Shown piece by piece: positions 1 through 11,400 of a stretch of DNA of 44,647 nucleotides; the first letter of the stretch is position 1, and every line of letters starts with the position of its first letter. Position numbers and translations under genes: made by a program. A model generated the notes under the pieces. That model saw nothing but the letters and a program-made list of their open reading frames with translations. It made no database searches and was not told the DNA's origin. Location: positions 1-44,647 of the forward strand of contig RPFO01000367.1 of the NCBI GenBank assembly GCA_009746045.1. The letters are read 5' to 3'. The stretch comes from Mesostigma viride. Taxonomy: Eukaryota > Streptophyta > Mesostigmatophyceae > Mesostigmatales > Mesostigmataceae.

Positions 1-1580
1 CCCAACACACACACGCTATGTTTTGCACCCAAGACACACACCAACACCTAAAAACAAGACACCAACACACAAGACACCCAACACACACCCAAGACACACA
101 ATCACACACACGCACACACACAGAACACACCTAAGTAAACACACAACACACATGTACATCCCTCCCCCCCACACACAACACCAACACATGACAATTATAA
201 CATGCCACAACACACACACTGACACACATGCCCCAACACACACACACATGCCCCCACACACAACACATGCCCCAACACTGCACACACAACAACACCCAAA
301 CACACACCACACACACACAAGACACCCAACACACATACCGAAAACACGCACACACAACACCTACTAAAAACAAGACACCAACACACAAGACACCCAACAC
401 ACACCCAACACACACACACACAATGTTTGCACCCACGACACACACACCCAACACCTAAAAATAAGACACCAACACACAAGACACCCAACACACACTTAAC
501 ACACACACACACAATGTTTGCACCCACGACACACACACCAACACCTAAAAATAAGACACCAACACACAACACACGTACACGTACATCCCCCCCCCCCCAC
601 AACACCAACACATGACAAATAACATGCAAACAACACACCACACAACACGTACACACACACGCAACACACACCTAGGTCAATCACACACAACACACACAAA
701 ACACACCTAAGTCACACACAACACACACGTACACCCCCCCACACACACCCAATACCAACACACAAGACACTTGGCATCCCCCCCCCACACCCACACACCC
801 ACACCCACACCCACACCACACATCCAACACACACAACACACACAAAAGACACACAACACACATACCCGACACACACACACGCACCCAACGTACACACACA
901 CACAACACCTACTAAAAACAAGACACCAACACACAAGACACCCAACACACACCCAAGACACACAATCACACACACGCAACACACACAGAACACACCTAAG
1001 TAACAAACAACACACACGTACATCCCCCCCCCCCACACAACACCAACACATGACAATTAACATGCCACAACACACTGACACACATGCCCCAACACACACA
1101 CACATGCCCCAACACACACACACACATGCCCCAACACTGCACACACAACAACACCCAAACACACACCACACACACAAAAGACACACAACACACATACCGA
1201 AAACACGCACACACAACACCTACTAAAAACAAGACACCAACACACAAGACACCCAACACACACCCAACACACACACACACACAATGTTTGCACCCACGAC
1301 ACCCACACCCAAGACACACACATAACACACCTAAGTAACACACAACACACACGTACATCCCCCCCCACACACACAACACCAACACACGACAATTAACATG
1401 CCATAACACACACACTGACACACATGCCCCAACACACACACATGCCCCAACACTGCATGCACACACAACAACACCCAAACACACACCACACACACACAAG
1501 ACACCCAACACACATACCGAAAACACGCACACACAACACCTACTAAAAACAAGACACCAACACACAAGACACCCAACACA

Positions 1581-1616
<36 letters not shown>

Positions 1617-2598
1617 GTTTGCACCCACGACACAAACACCCAACACCTAAAAATAAGACACCAACACACAAGACACCCAACACACACTTAACACACACAC
1701 ACACAATGTTTGCACCCACGACACACACACCAACACCTAAAAATAAGACACCAACACACAACACACGTACACGTACATCCCCCCCCCCCACAACACCAAC
1801 ACATGACAATTAACATGCAAACAACACACCACACAACACATACACACACGCAACACACACCTAGGTCAATCACACACAACACACACAAAACACACCTAAG
1901 TCACACACAACACACACGTACACCCCCCACACACACACCCAATACCAACACACAAGACACTTGGCACCCCCCCCCACCCACACACCCACACACCCACACC
2001 CACACCACACATCCAACACACACAACACACACAAAAGACACTTAAGTCACACACAACACACACATAACACACCTAAGTCACACACAACACACACGTCCAT
2101 CCCCCCCCACACTCAACACCAATACATGACAATTAACATGCACACAACACACACAGCACACGCCCCAACACACACACACACACACACATACATACACAGA
2201 GCACACACACACGCCCAACACACACAACACACACACAAAGACACCCAACACACATACCGAACACACACACACACACACTATGTTTGCACCCGACATACAC
2301 ACACCCAACACCTACTAAAAACAAGAAACCAACACACAAGACACCCTACACACACAACACACACACACACAACACATATCCAACACAAACAACACACACA
2401 CCTAAGTCACACACACAACACACCTACTAAGTCACACACACAACACACATGTACCTCCCCCCCCCCACACCCAACATCAACACACAAGACACTTTGCACA
2501 CACCCTACACCCCCCGCACCTTCATGAATGCACCCAACACACACACAACACACACGCCCCAACACACATACCCAACATTCACACAACACACCCAACAT
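1..2598. repeat. CA-rich low-complexity repeat block
   Basis: Almost only A and C on the plus strand: degenerate ACACAC and ACACCC tracts with poly-C stretches and recurring short words (ATGTTTGCACCC, GACAATTAACATG, ACTAAAAACAAGACACC). Larger duplication is visible: landmarks at 423, 514 and 614 recur at 1613, 1704 and 1804, an offset of 1190 bp. Reading frames here encode only Thr/His/Pro or Cys/Val runs and are not genes. Confidence 0.93.
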
Positions 2599-2660
2599 AT
2601 AAGGGTAAATATGGTTTAGGAGTGTAGGGGTTTAGGGTTTAAGGCCTACCATACACCCGT
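2599..2660. other. Short TTTAGGG-like tract at the edge of the CA block
   Basis: GGTTTAGG, then GTAGGGG, TTTAGGG and TTTAAGG lie within 2614-2644, directly after the CA block. TTTAGGG is the plant-type telomere unit. There are only one exact and a few degenerate units, so this may be chance or a tiny interstitial relic. Confidence 0.25.
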
Positions 2661-2780
2661 ATGTAAAAATGCAACAACACGCCAAGTCATCCGCCACCAT
2701 GCAAAAATATATAAACACAACTGGTCATCCTCAACAAATAGTACCCAATCCGCACTTGGCACTTGTCCAGTTTCGTAAGT

Positions 2781-2794
2781 CCAACGGCCGTTGG
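2781..2794. repeat. Palindrome CCAACGGCCGTTGG, downstream of the transposase-like gene
   Basis: Exact 14-bp palindrome flanked by TTTC six bases to the left and GAAA six bases to the right, giving a 34-bp extended dyad. It lies past a possible GTACGT donor of the minus-strand gene at 2953, so it could sit in that gene's last intron. Confidence 0.9.
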
Positions 2795-2953
2795 CTTTGA
2801 GAAATTAAGATATGCGACATGCGCCATGCAGCCAAGCTAAAGTATAGGCTGATTGCCCTGTATGTAACATTAGTAAGGTGAACGACCGTCGACAAAAAAA
2901 CACATGCGACATACAAACACCAATTTTACACAGTAATGTTTGGAATGACGTAC

Positions 2954-3620
2954 CGTAATTTCGGCGTCCACCTTCTTCGCAATTGTGAACCAGCCCTGTC
3001 GCGTGTTGTCCGGATGTCCTTCCCACTTGCCCTTCGTGACCTTTGCGACGCTCAGGTAGCACACGATTGCAGTTAAGGGTTCTCGGTCGTCTGGGTTCCA
3101 GAAGAAGCGTCGGGCGTCCGATCCGGAGGAGGAGCACCTCTCGAAGTATTTTACGTACATTACCCAGTTGCCTTTCTTAAAAACCTCGCCCCCCCCCCGT
3201 ATGTTTGTTTAAACACTCATCCTTGTCGAGTTGGTGGGCGACTCGAACAACTTTCGCCAACCAGTACGGGTGGTCGGGCACATGGTCCTTGTGCCCCCTC
3301 TCAGATGCGACTGCGACGGCCTCCCCCTCCTGCAAACCACGCCCCAACTCGTTTCTTGCCGTTTGAACGTGGTTCAGGCGGGTTCCCGGATATCGCGTGG
3401 GGTTCCGCGACTTACTCGCCTGGAGTTTTACAGTCCACGACGAGCTGCTCCAATCGTTTGGGCATGTCGTCCACTTGCCCTCTCGGCACTCCGCACAACT
3501 GAAGCATGAAAAACGCCTGAGCTTTACCACCTCGACCCGCTCGCCCTTTTTGTCCAGTCGCCACTGGTGTGCCGTGGAGATATCTCGGATCGGGCCTCGC
3601 TCCTTACCGGACGTGAGAAT
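2954..3620 (-). CDS. Transposase-like gene, third recognised exon (C-terminal module, frameshifted)
   Basis: The exon follows an acceptor ending ACAATTGCAG (AG at 3622-3621) in phase 0. It encodes a Cys cluster (FSCFSC-AEC-REGKWTTC, roughly C-x2-C-x2-C-x7-C) that looks zinc-binding. A C-terminal stretch follows (GEAVAVASE...YWLAKVVRV...NWVMYVKYFER...RRFFWNP) resembling a small chromatin-reader-like beta module. The frame breaks at a run of 10 G on the coding strand (3198-3189). One frame stops soon after, while the next frame continues the same domain through GEVFKKGNWVMYVKYFER. One G fewer restores continuity. The exon may end at a GTACGT donor after 2954 (phase 0) or read on to a stop at 2870. 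I see no confident final exon. Confidence 0.6.
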
Positions 3621-3667
3621 CTGCAATTGTAAATCCATGAAACAACATCACAGCACATTTCCCAACT

Positions 3668-3814
3668 CCAACGGCCGTTGGCACTCAACAATTATAAGAT
3701 TTCCCAACTCCAACGGCCGTTGGCCCTTGGAAACTTTATATAAGTACATTTCTCAACTCCAACGGCCGTTGGCACTCAACAATTATACGATTTTCCAGCT
3801 CCAACGGCCGTTGG
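3668..3814. repeat. Four palindrome copies in an intron of the transposase-like gene
   Basis: Exact CCAACGGCCGTTGG at 3668, 3710, 3759 and 3801 (spacings 42, 49 and 42). Copy 3710 has TTTC and GAAA each exactly six bases away. All four lie inside the minus-strand intron 3922-3621. Confidence 0.95.
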
Positions 3815-3922
3815 CCTTATGAAACTTCAAACTGCATCAAGGAAGCTGTCCTCTGTAAAGTGTAACCAGAGACAAATTATAGAACTGCACTTGACCACCA
3901 GAAAGCAACTGTCTTTACTTAC

Positions 3923-4678
3923 GTTATCGAGAAGAAATGCCCGTCGAACCACGTCCGATTGTGCCGATGGTCGACTCGAGTCTTTGCCGGTTCTCCAATC
4001 CCGGTTCAGGTAGGCCACCAGTGCCTCCACCGTATTCAGGTTCCGATTGTCCTCCTGCATCTGCGCTCTTTTGAGGATGCTTTTGACCGTCCCCCCCTCC
4101 CCGTCCGACTCCCCCTTCCCATGTCCTGCACACGAGTAGTTCCACTCCAATGATTCCAAGTCGGGGTCGGCCTCGAGCAGGTCCGCAGCCATCGCCAACA
4201 CATACCGGGATTGGAACTGCTCCTTACAGTTGTCGGACCAACTGATCCAGTTCCTCACCTCCACCCCCTCCTCCCTCAGCACGTTAAGGGTATTCTTCAT
4301 CACGAACTCCAGGGTCTGGGCATTCCTCGGTACGTCCTTCCCCATGTAATCGTGCTTCACCCTTTTGATTTCCAGCGATACGGGATCACGGTACATCACG
4401 ATCACCGGCATCAGGACGTAACTACTTGGGTACCAGTACTGCGCCTGCAACTGTTTCTGCAGGTGGTCCGAATAGTTCTCCGAGTAGTCCATCAGGACCA
4501 CCACCGTTCCCAGCGGCATCACGTCAATGCACTCCTTGTAAGCGTGGTGCTGCCAGGCCCATGTATGGACGTGAATGGCGAATTCCGGGAAGCGCGCCGT
4601 AATGAGTTCATGGAGCTCCGAGAGGGTTGACTTGATGAGTTTTTGCTGCAGGTTCATTTGCGGCGCCACATCCTCCTC
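3923..4678 (-). CDS. Transposase-like gene, second recognised exon (DDE/RNase H-like core)
   Basis: A 252-codon exon, phase 0 at both ends: acceptor TGTGTTGCAG at 4679 and donor GTAAG at 3922-3918. Three spaced acidic motifs stand out: VVLMDYSENY (Asp codon near 4489), SWSDNCKEQF (Asp about 85 residues later), and GHGKGESDGEGGTVK (Asp about 43 residues after that). This spacing and the HGKG..DG.GGTVK signature match, from memory, a family of uncharacterised transposase-like proteins widespread in animal genomes, consistent with an RNase H-type nuclease fold. It may be an active transposase or a domesticated copy. The family name is uncertain; the intact splice sites and long clean frame argue for a functional or recent gene. 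Confidence 0.7.
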
Positions 4679-4934
4679 CTGCAACACAACACACCCGCGC
4701 ACCATGGATTGACCGAAGAATGGAAGTCAGCAGCTGGGAATTTCCCAACGCCAACGGCCGTTGGAAGTATGAAAGTCTACATATATATATTCAACGATGC
4801 AAATATACATGCCCGCGCACCATGGATTGACCGAAGAATGGAAGTCAGCAGCTGGGAATTTCCCAACGCCAACGGCCGTTGGAAGTATGAAAGTCTACAT
4901 ATATATATTCAACGATGCAAATATACATGCTTAC
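4679..4934 (-). repeat. Palindrome-bearing intron with 118-bp tandem duplication
   Basis: Intron between donor GTAAG (4934-4930) and acceptor AG at 4680-4679. A unit starting CCCGCGCACCATGG at 4694 recurs at 4812, an offset of 118 bp. Each copy carries one exact palindrome (4751 and 4869) with TTTC six bases left and GAAA six bases right, then CATATATATATTC. Confidence 0.85.
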
Positions 4935-6101
4935 CGTCCCACGGGGCGCTGTGCCCTCCTTTATGAAGTCGAACCACGTGTACTTCTTTGTCCACCCCTT
5001 CATCTGGTCCGTCACGATGAACTCGGAAATCCCACACTCGTTGCACGTCCCTTCCAAGCAGTTCATTGGGACGTTAACGAACGGGCCGCCCGTCCTCCCC
5101 CCTCCTTGCCCCCCCTCCCCCCTCTCAGCCCTGTGGCAGGTGAAACGTCGAACGAAATCATGGGCATTGTCAGGCACGGAAGGGATACCCTCCCTCTCCT
5201 CGATCTCCAGCGTGCTCTTCAACTCCTTGACGCCTTTGGCGAAGGCAGAGAGCAGAGACTCGAAGACGACGTGCTTTTCGCATGCGCACAAGTCCCGGTC
5301 CTTCCACACGCCCTTTACGCACTTGGGCATGAACTCCACGAACTTCGTGTACCCCACCTTGTACCTTGTCCCGTCCGCAGTCGTCACGATACCTCCCTTG
5401 TACGGCGACGCGTCAGAACAGAACCGCTTGTAAATCGTTTCAAGCGAGTCCAAATAGTACCTTCCGCCCTGGGAGGAAATGAGGATCCTGGCGTTTCCCT
5501 TCCTTTCGAACTCATTGACCACGTCCTTATGGTTGGGAGACGCCCTCGTGTTTAGGTCTGACAACCAGTAACTCCCGACGATGTCTTTGACCTCCTCCGG
5601 AAACTTGTCCGACCGTAAAGCACGAGGGGGCGCCTTCAGGGCGGGAAGGTCGCCCCCCATCCTCATTCCCCTTGCGGTCTGGATATCCTTGGGCGTGACG
5701 TGAAGCAGCCGCGCGAGAGTGCAATGCCCTTGATTGTTCATGCCGTCCTTTCCCAAGCACATTGACAGCACAGCGCACTTCGCGTTCCTGTGCTCATCCG
5801 ACTTGCCCAATTCCTGGAAACCTTGCACGATATTAGCGACAACCTCCTGAGCGAAGGACTCCGACGCCTTTCTTTTCAGCGCAGGGCGGTACTGTTTCCC
5901 CATAACCTTCACAACCGCACCTGGCAGCCGCTCAAGCGCCCTCAAGCCTACTGCAGTTTTCGTGTTTTCAGTCTTGTGATTGTTGTCCTTCAGCAAGTAT
6001 TCCATTGCGCTGGCCATGTCGAGGGCAAGTTGGTTGCCCTTGATCTCGACGTACTTGAGACTTAGGTCTTTGTTGTGCGCTTCACCTGCATCCGCGCGCA
6101 T
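4935..6101 (-). CDS. Transposase-like gene, first recognised exon (N-terminal region)
   Basis: A 389-codon exon ending exactly at a codon boundary before GTAAG. The first Met of the open frame is at 6101. An alternative is an acceptor GCGGATGCAG just inside it, which would mean further upstream exons. The N-terminal third is helical and basic with no recognised domain. The middle holds YWLSDLNTRASPNH and YKVGYTKFVEFMPKCVKGVW. The C-terminal part holds Cys/His residues (DLCACEKH; CLEGTCNECG) and ends WTKKYTWFDFIKEGTAPRGT. The order of a structural region, a Cys cluster and then the acidic core in the next exon fits the same animal transposase-like family. Joined to the second exon the frame stays open with phase 0, strong evidence of one gene. 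Confidence 0.65.
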
Positions 6102-6171
6102 ACAGAATCCAGACGAAGTTTTGACTTTTTATCAAATTATTGCTTTCCAACAATTACCCAATTTGTAGGTC

Positions 6172-6682
6172 CCAACGGCCGTTGGACCCCTGAAAGTACG
6201 CCTGAAACACGCCAACACATGCATTTTCGACACCCAACGGCCGTTGGACCCCCGAAAGTGGGCCTGAAACACGCCAACACATGCATTTTCGACACCCAAC
6301 GGCCGTTGGACCCCAGAAAGCGGGCCGAAAACACGCCAACACATGCATTTTCGACACCCAACGGCCGTTGGACCCCTGAAAGTGGGCCTGAAACACGCCA
6401 ACACATGCATTTTCGACACCCAACGGCCGTTGGACCCCTGAAAGCGGGCCGAAAACACGCCAACACATGCATTTTCGACACCCAACGGCCGTTGGACCCC
6501 TGAAAGTGGGCCTGAAACACGCCCTTTACATGCATTTTCGACACCCAACGGCCGTTGGACCCCTGAAAGCGGGCCGAAAACACGCCAACACATGCATTTT
6601 CGACGTCCAACGGCCGTTGGGCCCCTGAAAGCGGGCCGGAAACACGCTAACACATGCATTTTAGACACCCAACGGCCGTTGG
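6172..6682. repeat. 62-bp tandem array of the palindrome (nine units)
   Basis: Exact palindromes at 6172, 6234, 6296, 6358, 6420, 6482, 6545, 6607 and 6669. The linker is conserved: ACCCCTGAAAG, then CGGGCC or TGGGCC, AACACGCCAACACATGCATT and TTCGACAC. It lies immediately upstream of the minus-strand transposase-like gene, so in its leader, promoter or a first intron. A degenerate tenth copy (TAACGACCGTTGG) is near 6775. Confidence 0.95.
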
Positions 6683-6729
6683 ACCCCTGAAAGCGGGCCG
6701 AAAACTCGCCAACACCTGCATTTTTTACA

Positions 6730-8210
6730 CGCCAGGATGTGAATTTCCGAATCCCAACGCACTTTTTATAACCTTAACGACCGTTGGAACCCAGAAATTC
6801 GACTGAAATGTTTCCATAACACACGTAACAACAAATTTGGTGGTCAACAACCCCGTAAATCCGTAACCCTGCACGCACCGCCGCCATAGCTCTTGTTCGC
6901 AGCAGGTGGGCCCTGAAGACGCCTTTTGGTCTTGCACCTGTTGGTTACAATTGCATGGCATACCAGCAATATATTGCACATAGCATTGTATTTCACACAA
7001 TTATTATTCATGCCACAAATAATAATAATAATTGTATTAAACATAGGGGGGCAGGTTGCATATTCGTTTCATTGCAGTCTAATATCAACATATTAAAAAT
7101 TTCCATGCCCATAAACATTTTTGATATAGCTATTAGGTTGCTAATTATATTAAATCTTACCAGCCGTGTAGTGGTTTGCGGATTGCTTTATAGGCTTGCC
7201 ACACCAACCCAAAAAAAAATGTTACGACGGGAGTTGAACCCGGGCCTACTAGACGTGTTCACGAGGTACTACGAGGATCAGCCAAGAATCTGTCCCGTAC
7301 CGGTGTGGTTCACCAGTTCCGCACACTAGCATGGTCTCCGCGTCGCGCTCGTTCATTAAATTTCGGAGAAATTTTGCCTGCTTATATACGTTTTTGAAGC
7401 CCCTCGGCGTCGCGCCGTGAAAAGCTTCCTCCGCCAGGCGTCCAATCAGGTAGCAGGAATGTGAAAAAATGGGCTCGAGCTGTGTGCAGCGCCGCGTCCA
7501 TGTGGCGCCACACGGCGTCAGCGTCGCGCCGTGAAAAGCTTCCTCCGCCAGGCGTCCAATCAGGTAGCAGGAATGTGAAAAAATGGGCTCGAGCTGTGTG
7601 CATCTCCGCGTCACAGTTGCGACTGCAAGTATTTTTCAGCGCGGCGCCGTCCCGGCGCCGCGCCATATCGTTTGGCGCGTAAATTTTTTTCCCGCGCGCG
7701 GCGCCTTTTAGGCGCCGCGCCATTCCATTTGCGCGTCGGCATACCAGCACCAGGGAATTTGAATTGCAGGTGCTGCGTTGGCGCTTTCCAGCCCTCCTGG
7801 AAGACCGACACCGTGGATGCACCTTGCACCCGAGCATCAACGGCGGGTATTCGCGACATCGGCCGAAAGTGACAACGATATTAGCAACCCGACAGCCATA
7901 TTCGACTGAGCAACGCCATTGTGTGCAGCCGAAGAGTGTGAAAAGAGGTGAGCAATGGCGGTGGTTGTACATGGATGCTTTTGACAGATAGTTGTCCACA
8001 AGCAGCTCGATGACGGGGGAGTGTGAGACAGATAATTTCGTCGCTTTTTTGGTGTCGTGGTGCCGGTCGCTGACGGGGGAGTGTGAGTGTTTTTGTCGGT
8101 TCTCGTTTGGTTGCAGGGATTTGCGAGCAAGCCGAGACCATCGATTGGATTGGTAAGCCCCACTTGTTCATTTGTGTGAATCCAAGCATTATTGAAGCAG
8201 GCTGTCGCAA
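6730..8210. other. Intergenic stretch with no supported gene
   Basis: AT-rich at 6950-7200, then more GC-rich. It contains a direct duplication with an offset of 114 bp (7407 and 7521, each starting GCGTCGCGCCGTGAAAAGC) and two similar GGCGCC-bearing hairpin units (7636-7740). A short motif GACGGGGGAGTGTGAG is repeated near 8014 and 8075. A TTGAACCCGGG box near 7233 resembles a tRNA T-arm but no full tRNA folds around it. Frames here are short and overlap the duplications. Confidence 0.6.
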
Positions 8211-8453
8211 ATGTTTTCGTTTCTGGGTTGCGCCATAGCTGCGTTGCTGGGTTTTCTTGCCATGGCAGCGCCATATGATCTTTCCCCCGGCTCCCATTCT
8301 TGGTTACTAACGTCAACGTCCTTGCTGCTTCCTTTGGTGCTTGATCTGCCTTGGTGTCGTGCCTCCGTTTGGTGGCCGGTGGTCACGGGATGCACAACAA
8401 CGCTATCAGTTTTCTTCCACCCGCCGCCGCTGCCCCAGGCCGGCCCCCATTAA
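8211..8453 (+). CDS. Doubtful 80-residue hydrophobic ORF at the satellite edge
   Basis: ATG at 8211 opens with MFSFLGCAIAALLGFLAMAA, which looks like a signal peptide or single membrane segment. A Leu/Pro-rich tail ends PPPLPQAGPH. The last ~50 codons are the same 205-bp sequence found seven more times inside the adjacent satellite, where it lacks this N-terminus. It could be the source locus of the insert or simply an open frame. I recognise no family. Confidence 0.2.
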   Translation: MFSFLGCAIAALLGFLAMAAPYDLSPGSHSWLLTSTSLLLPLVLDLPWCRASVWWPVVTGCTTTLSVFFHPPPLPQAGPH

Positions 8454-11400
8454 AAAATAAAAACAGAAAAAAAGGTACGAATGGCAGCTGAACCCCTCGG
8501 TATTTATGCATGCCAGCACCCCCCCTCGGTATTTATGCATGCCAGCACCCCCATTCTTGGTTACTAACGTCAACGTCCTTGCTGCTTCCTTTGGTGCTTG
8601 ATCTGCCTTGGTGTCGTGCCTCCGTTTGGTGGCCGGTGGTCACGGGATGCACAACAACGCTATCAGTTTTCTTCCACCCGCCGCCGCTGCCCCAGGCCGG
8701 CCCCCATTAAAAAATAAAAACAGAAAAAAAGGTACGAATGGCAGCTGAACCCCTAGGTATTTATGCATGCCAGCACCCCCCCTCGGTATTTATGCTTGCC
8801 AGCACCCCCCCCTCGGTATTTATGCATGCCAGCACCCCCCCCTCGGTATTTATGCATGCCAGCACCCCCCCTCGGTATTTATGCATGCCAGCACCCCCCC
8901 TCGGTATTTATGCATGCCAGCACCCCCCCTAGGTATTTATGCATGCCAGCACCCCCCTCGGTATTTATGCATGCCAGCACCCCCCTCGGTATTTATGCAT
9001 GCCAGCACCCCCCCTAGGTATTTATGCATGCCAGCACCCCCCCTCGGTATTTATGCATGCCAGCCCCCCTTCTAGGTATTTATGCATGCCAGCACCCCCC
9101 CTAGGTATTTATGCATGCCAGCCCCCCCTTCTAGGTATTTATGCATGCCAGCACCCCCCCTCGGTATTTATGCATGCCAGCACCCCCCCTAGGTATTTAT
9201 GCATGCCAGCACCCCCCCTCGGTATTTATGCATGCCAGCACCCCCCCTCGGTATTTATGCATGCCAGCACCCCCCCTCGGTATTTATGCTTGCCAGCACC
9301 CCCCCTCGGTATTTATGCATGCCAGCACCCCCCCTAGGTATTTATGCATGCCAGCACCCCCCCTCGGTATTTATGCATGCCAGCACCCCCCCTAGGTATT
9401 TATGCATGCCAGCACCCCCCCTCGGTATTTATGCATGCCAGCACCCCCCCTCGGTATTTATGCATGCCAGCACCCCCCCTCGGTATTTATGCATGCCAGC
9501 ACCCCCCCTCGGTATTTATGCATGCCAGCACCCCCCCTTCTAGGTATTTATGCATGCCAGCACCCCCCCCTAGGTATTTATGCATGCCAGCACCCCCCCT
9601 AGGTATTTATGCATGCCAGCACCCCCCCTAGGTATTTATGCATGCCAGCACCCCCCCTCGGTATTTATGCATGCCAGCACCCCCCCTAGGTATTTATGCA
9701 TGCCAGCACCCCCCCTAGGTATTTATGCATGCCAGCACCCCCCCTCGGTATTTATGCATGCCAGCACCCCCCCTAGGTATTTATGCATGCCAGCACCCCC
9801 CCCTAGGTATTTATGCATGCCAGCACCCCCCCTCGGTATTTATGCATGCCAGCACCCCCCTCGGTATTTATGCATGCCAGCACCCCCCTAGGTATTTATG
9901 CATGCCAGCACCCCCCCTAGGTATTTATGCATGCCAGCACCCCCCCTCGGTATTTATGCATGCCAGCACCCCCCCTCGGTATTTATGCTTGCCAGCACCC
10001 CCCCCTCGGTATTTATGCATGCCAGCACCCCCCCTAGGTATTTATGCATGCCAGCACCCCCCCTCGGTATTTATGCATGCCAGCACCCCCCTTCTAGGTA
10101 TTTATGCATGCCAGCCCCCCTTCTAGGTATTTATGCATGCCAGCACCCCCCCTCGGTATTTATGCATGCCAGCACCCCCCTCGGTATTTATGCATGCCAG
10201 CACCCCCCCTAGGTATTTATGCATGCCAGCACCCCCCCTCGGTATTTATGCATGCCAGCACCCCCCCCTCGGTATTTATGCTTGCCAGCACCCCCCCCTC
10301 GGTATTTATGCATGCCAGCACCCCCCCTAGGTATTTATGCATGCCAGCACCCCCCTCGGTATTTATGCATGCCAGCACCCCCCCCTAGGTATTTATGCAT
10401 GCCAGCACCCCCCCTAGGTATTTATGCATGCCAGCACCCCCCCTAGGTATTTATGCATGCCAGCACCCCCCCTCGGTATTTATGCTTGCCAGCACCCCCC
10501 CCTCGGTATTTATGCATGCCAGCACCCCCATTCTTGGTTACTAACGTCAACGTCCTTGCTGCTTCCTTTGGTGCTTGATCTGCCTTGGTGTCGTGCCTCC
10601 GTTTGGTGGCCGGTGGTCACGGGATGCACAACAACGCTATCAGTTTTCTTCCACCCGCCGCCGCTGCCCCAGGCCGGCCCCCATTAAAAAATAAAAACAG
10701 AAAAAAAGGTACGAATGGCAGCTGAACCCCTAGGTATTTATGCATGCCAGCACCCCCCCCTCGGTATTTATGCATGCCAGCACCCCCCCTCGGTATTTAT
10801 GCATGCCAGCACCCCCCCCTCGGTATTTATGCATGCCAGCACCCCCCCCTAGGTATTTATGCATGCCAGCACCCCCCCTCGGTATTTATGCTTGCCAGCA
10901 CCCCCCCTCGGTATTTATGCATGCCAGCACCCCCATTCTTGGTTACTAACGTCAACGTCCTTGCTGCTTCCTTTGGTGCTTGATCTGCCTTGGTGTCGTG
11001 CCTCCGTTTGGTGGCCGGTGGTCACGGGATGCACAACAACGCTATCAGTTTTCTTCCACCCGCCGCCGCTGCCCCAGGCCGGCCCCCATTTAAAAATAAA
11101 AACAGAAAAAAAGGTACGAATGGCAGCTGAACCCCTAGGTATTTATGCATGCCAGCACCCCCCCTCGGTATTTATGCTTGCCAGCACCCCCCCTCGGTAT
11201 TTATGCATGCCAGCACCCCCCCTCGGTATTTATGCATGCCAGCACCCCCCTCGGTATTTATGCATGCCAGCACCCCCCCTAGGTATTTATGCATGCCAGC
11301 CCCCCCTTCTAGGTATTTATGCATGCCAGCACCCCCCCTAGGTATTTATGCTTGCCAGCACCCCCCCTCGGTATTTATGCATGCCAGCACCCCCCCTAGG

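Noticed and set aside
16-2600. Cys/Val-rich minus-strand and Thr/His-rich plus-strand frames in the CA block
   Set aside because: Simple translation of CA/TG repeats, no start context and no domain.
6132-6668. Minus-strand ORFs rich in NGRWVSKMHV repeats
   Set aside because: Translation of the 62-bp palindrome array, not a protein-coding repeat gene.
7200-7330. Possible tRNA on the minus strand (TTCAACTCCCG arm followed by poly-T)
   Set aside because: No matching acceptor stem, D-arm or anticodon arm can be built in the expected 72-77 nt.
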